Origin: Achromobacter sp.
GTDB taxonomy: Bacteria > Pseudomonadota > Gammaproteobacteria > Burkholderiales > Burkholderiaceae_B
Direction: 5' to 3'
NCBI GenBank assembly: GCA_003454835.1
Contig: DMTA01000011.1
Location: 1 to 5,663, forward strand
Length of the DNA stretch: 5,663 nt
The translations under genes and the position numbers were made by a program. The notes beneath the pieces were generated by a model, which saw only the letters and a program-made list of their open reading frames with translations, had not been told where the DNA came from and made no database searches. Of this stretch, positions 5,022 through 5,663 are shown piece by piece; the first letter of the stretch is position 1, and every line of letters begins with the position of its first letter.

Positions 5022-5663
5022 GTTCGGCCCCGCCGCGGTATCCATCAGCGTGATGCCGACGACGGTGCCGGTGGTGTCGGATACCGCATCGGCCTCGCCG
5101 CCGTGCATGAGCGCAATGGCGCGCACGATGGCAAGACCCAGGCCGTGGCCTTCGCTGCGCGGGGCGCGCGTCGGGCCGGCGCGGAAAAAGCGGTCGAAGA
5201 TGCGGGGCAGGTCGGCAGGCGGGATGGGCGGGCCGGGGTTTCGGACCGTGATGCGCGCGCCGCCGGAGATGCGCGAGCAGGCCACCACGATCTCGCTGCC
5301 AGGCGGCGTTGCCTTGATGGCATTTGAGATCAGGTTGGCGAGGGCGCGGCGTGCAAGTCCCCGGTTTGCGGCCACGGTGGCGTCTCCCTCGCAGTGCAGC
5401 CGCACGCCCTGTTCCTCTAGTGTGGCTTCGTAGTATTCCGCGACGCGACGCGCCTCGGCGGCCAACGACACCGGGGCAAGGTCGGCCGCACGTTCGCCGC
5501 GGTCGGCGCGGGCAAGGAACAGCATGTCGTTGACCAGCGTCTTCAGGTCTTCCAGCTCTTCCAGGTGGGATTCCAGCGCGTCGCGAAGCTCGGCGGCGTC
5601 GCGCGGCGCGGACAGCATGACCTGTGTGCCGTTGATGAGCGTCGCCAGCGGCGTGCGCAGTTC
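5007..5663 (-). CDS. heavy-metal sensor histidine kinase (CusS-type), partial (5' end off window)
   Basis: Only the C-terminal 218 residues are in the window; the frame is open to the edge, and the ATG at 5618 is an internal methionine. The visible part begins ELRTPL, the residues that follow the phospho-histidine of the H box, so the histidine itself is just outside. The dimerisation helices follow (SHLEELEDLKTLVNDMLFLARAD, numbered 32-54 from the first visible residue). The ATPase domain shows the N box (NLISNA, 110-115), NPGPPIP in the G1 position (142-148), the F box FDRFF (156-160) and the G2 box GHGLGLAIV (172-180). The LEEL..L..DMLFLARAD pattern and the divergent G1 box match CusS/CopS/IrlS kinases. 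The sensor and membrane segments, and presumably the response-regulator gene, lie beyond 5663. The cupredoxin and DUF411 genes downstream point to copper as the signal. Confidence 0.9.
   Translation of the reverse strand, partial: ELRTPLATLINGTQVMLSAPRDAAELRDALESHLEELEDLKTLVNDMLFLARADRGERAADLAPVSLAAEARRVAEYYEATLEEQGVRLHCEGDATVAANRGLARRALANLISNAIKATPPGSEIVVACSRISGGARITVRNPGPPIPPADLPRIFDRFFRAGPTRAPRSEGHGLGLAIVRAIALMHGGEADAVSDTTGTVVGITLMDTAAGPNITKT

Noticed and set aside
5007..5618. Complete kinase-like gene starting at the ATG at 5618
   Set aside because: The frame continues to the window edge and encodes ELRTPL of the H box upstream of that methionine, so the gene is cut by the window, not short.
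1..5663. Mobile element, CRISPR array, defence system or RNA gene
   Set aside because: No transposase, integrase, terminal repeats, regular repeat-spacer pattern, tRNA or rRNA sequence was seen; all genes belong to housekeeping, catabolic, regulatory or copper families.

Overview
The window looks like chromosomal DNA from a high-GC betaproteobacterium. The G/C-rich third codon positions, long antisense shadow frames and gene families fit Burkholderiales, most likely an Alcaligenaceae such as Achromobacter or Bordetella. That placement is inferred from style and family recognition, not from a search. There is no tRNA, rRNA, insertion sequence, phage gene or CRISPR array. Coding density is high and no gap exceeds 150 bp.

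Left region (1-2493): an operon on the minus strand runs VOC-family protein, then pxpB, then pxpC, the last cut off by the window edge. pxpB and pxpC share an ATGA stop/start overlap, and the VOC gene ends 18 bp before pxpB. PxpB and PxpC are subunits of the ATP-dependent 5-oxoprolinase, which opens pyroglutamate to glutamate. A LysR-type regulator gene is divergent from this operon. The 144-bp gap between them holds an unusually AT-rich core with candidate back-to-back promoters and a perfect 8-bp inverted repeat, a good candidate operator.

Middle region (2494-3933): serA, for D-3-phosphoglycerate dehydrogenase of the short ACT-domain (E. coli) type, is on the minus strand and convergent with lysR. 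It ends 5 bp before a textbook TTCG-loop terminator. The lysR-serA gap also contains a perfect 15-bp palindrome inside a larger imperfect inverted repeat.

Right region (3934-5663): a copper-handling cluster on the minus strand. In transcription order it holds the catalytic half of a heavy-metal (CusS-type) sensor histidine kinase (truncated by the window edge immediately after its phospho-histidine), an exported CopI-like cupredoxin, and an exported DUF411 (CopG-like) protein with a CxCC motif. A near-palindromic ATTAC-N6-GTAAT site overlaps the kinase stop codon just upstream of the cupredoxin gene and is a candidate binding site for the partner response regulator.

The gene families are known. 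The points most worth a second look are the two candidate operators, the VOC gene placed first in a 5-oxoprolinase operon, and the compact kinase/cupredoxin/DUF411 arrangement.
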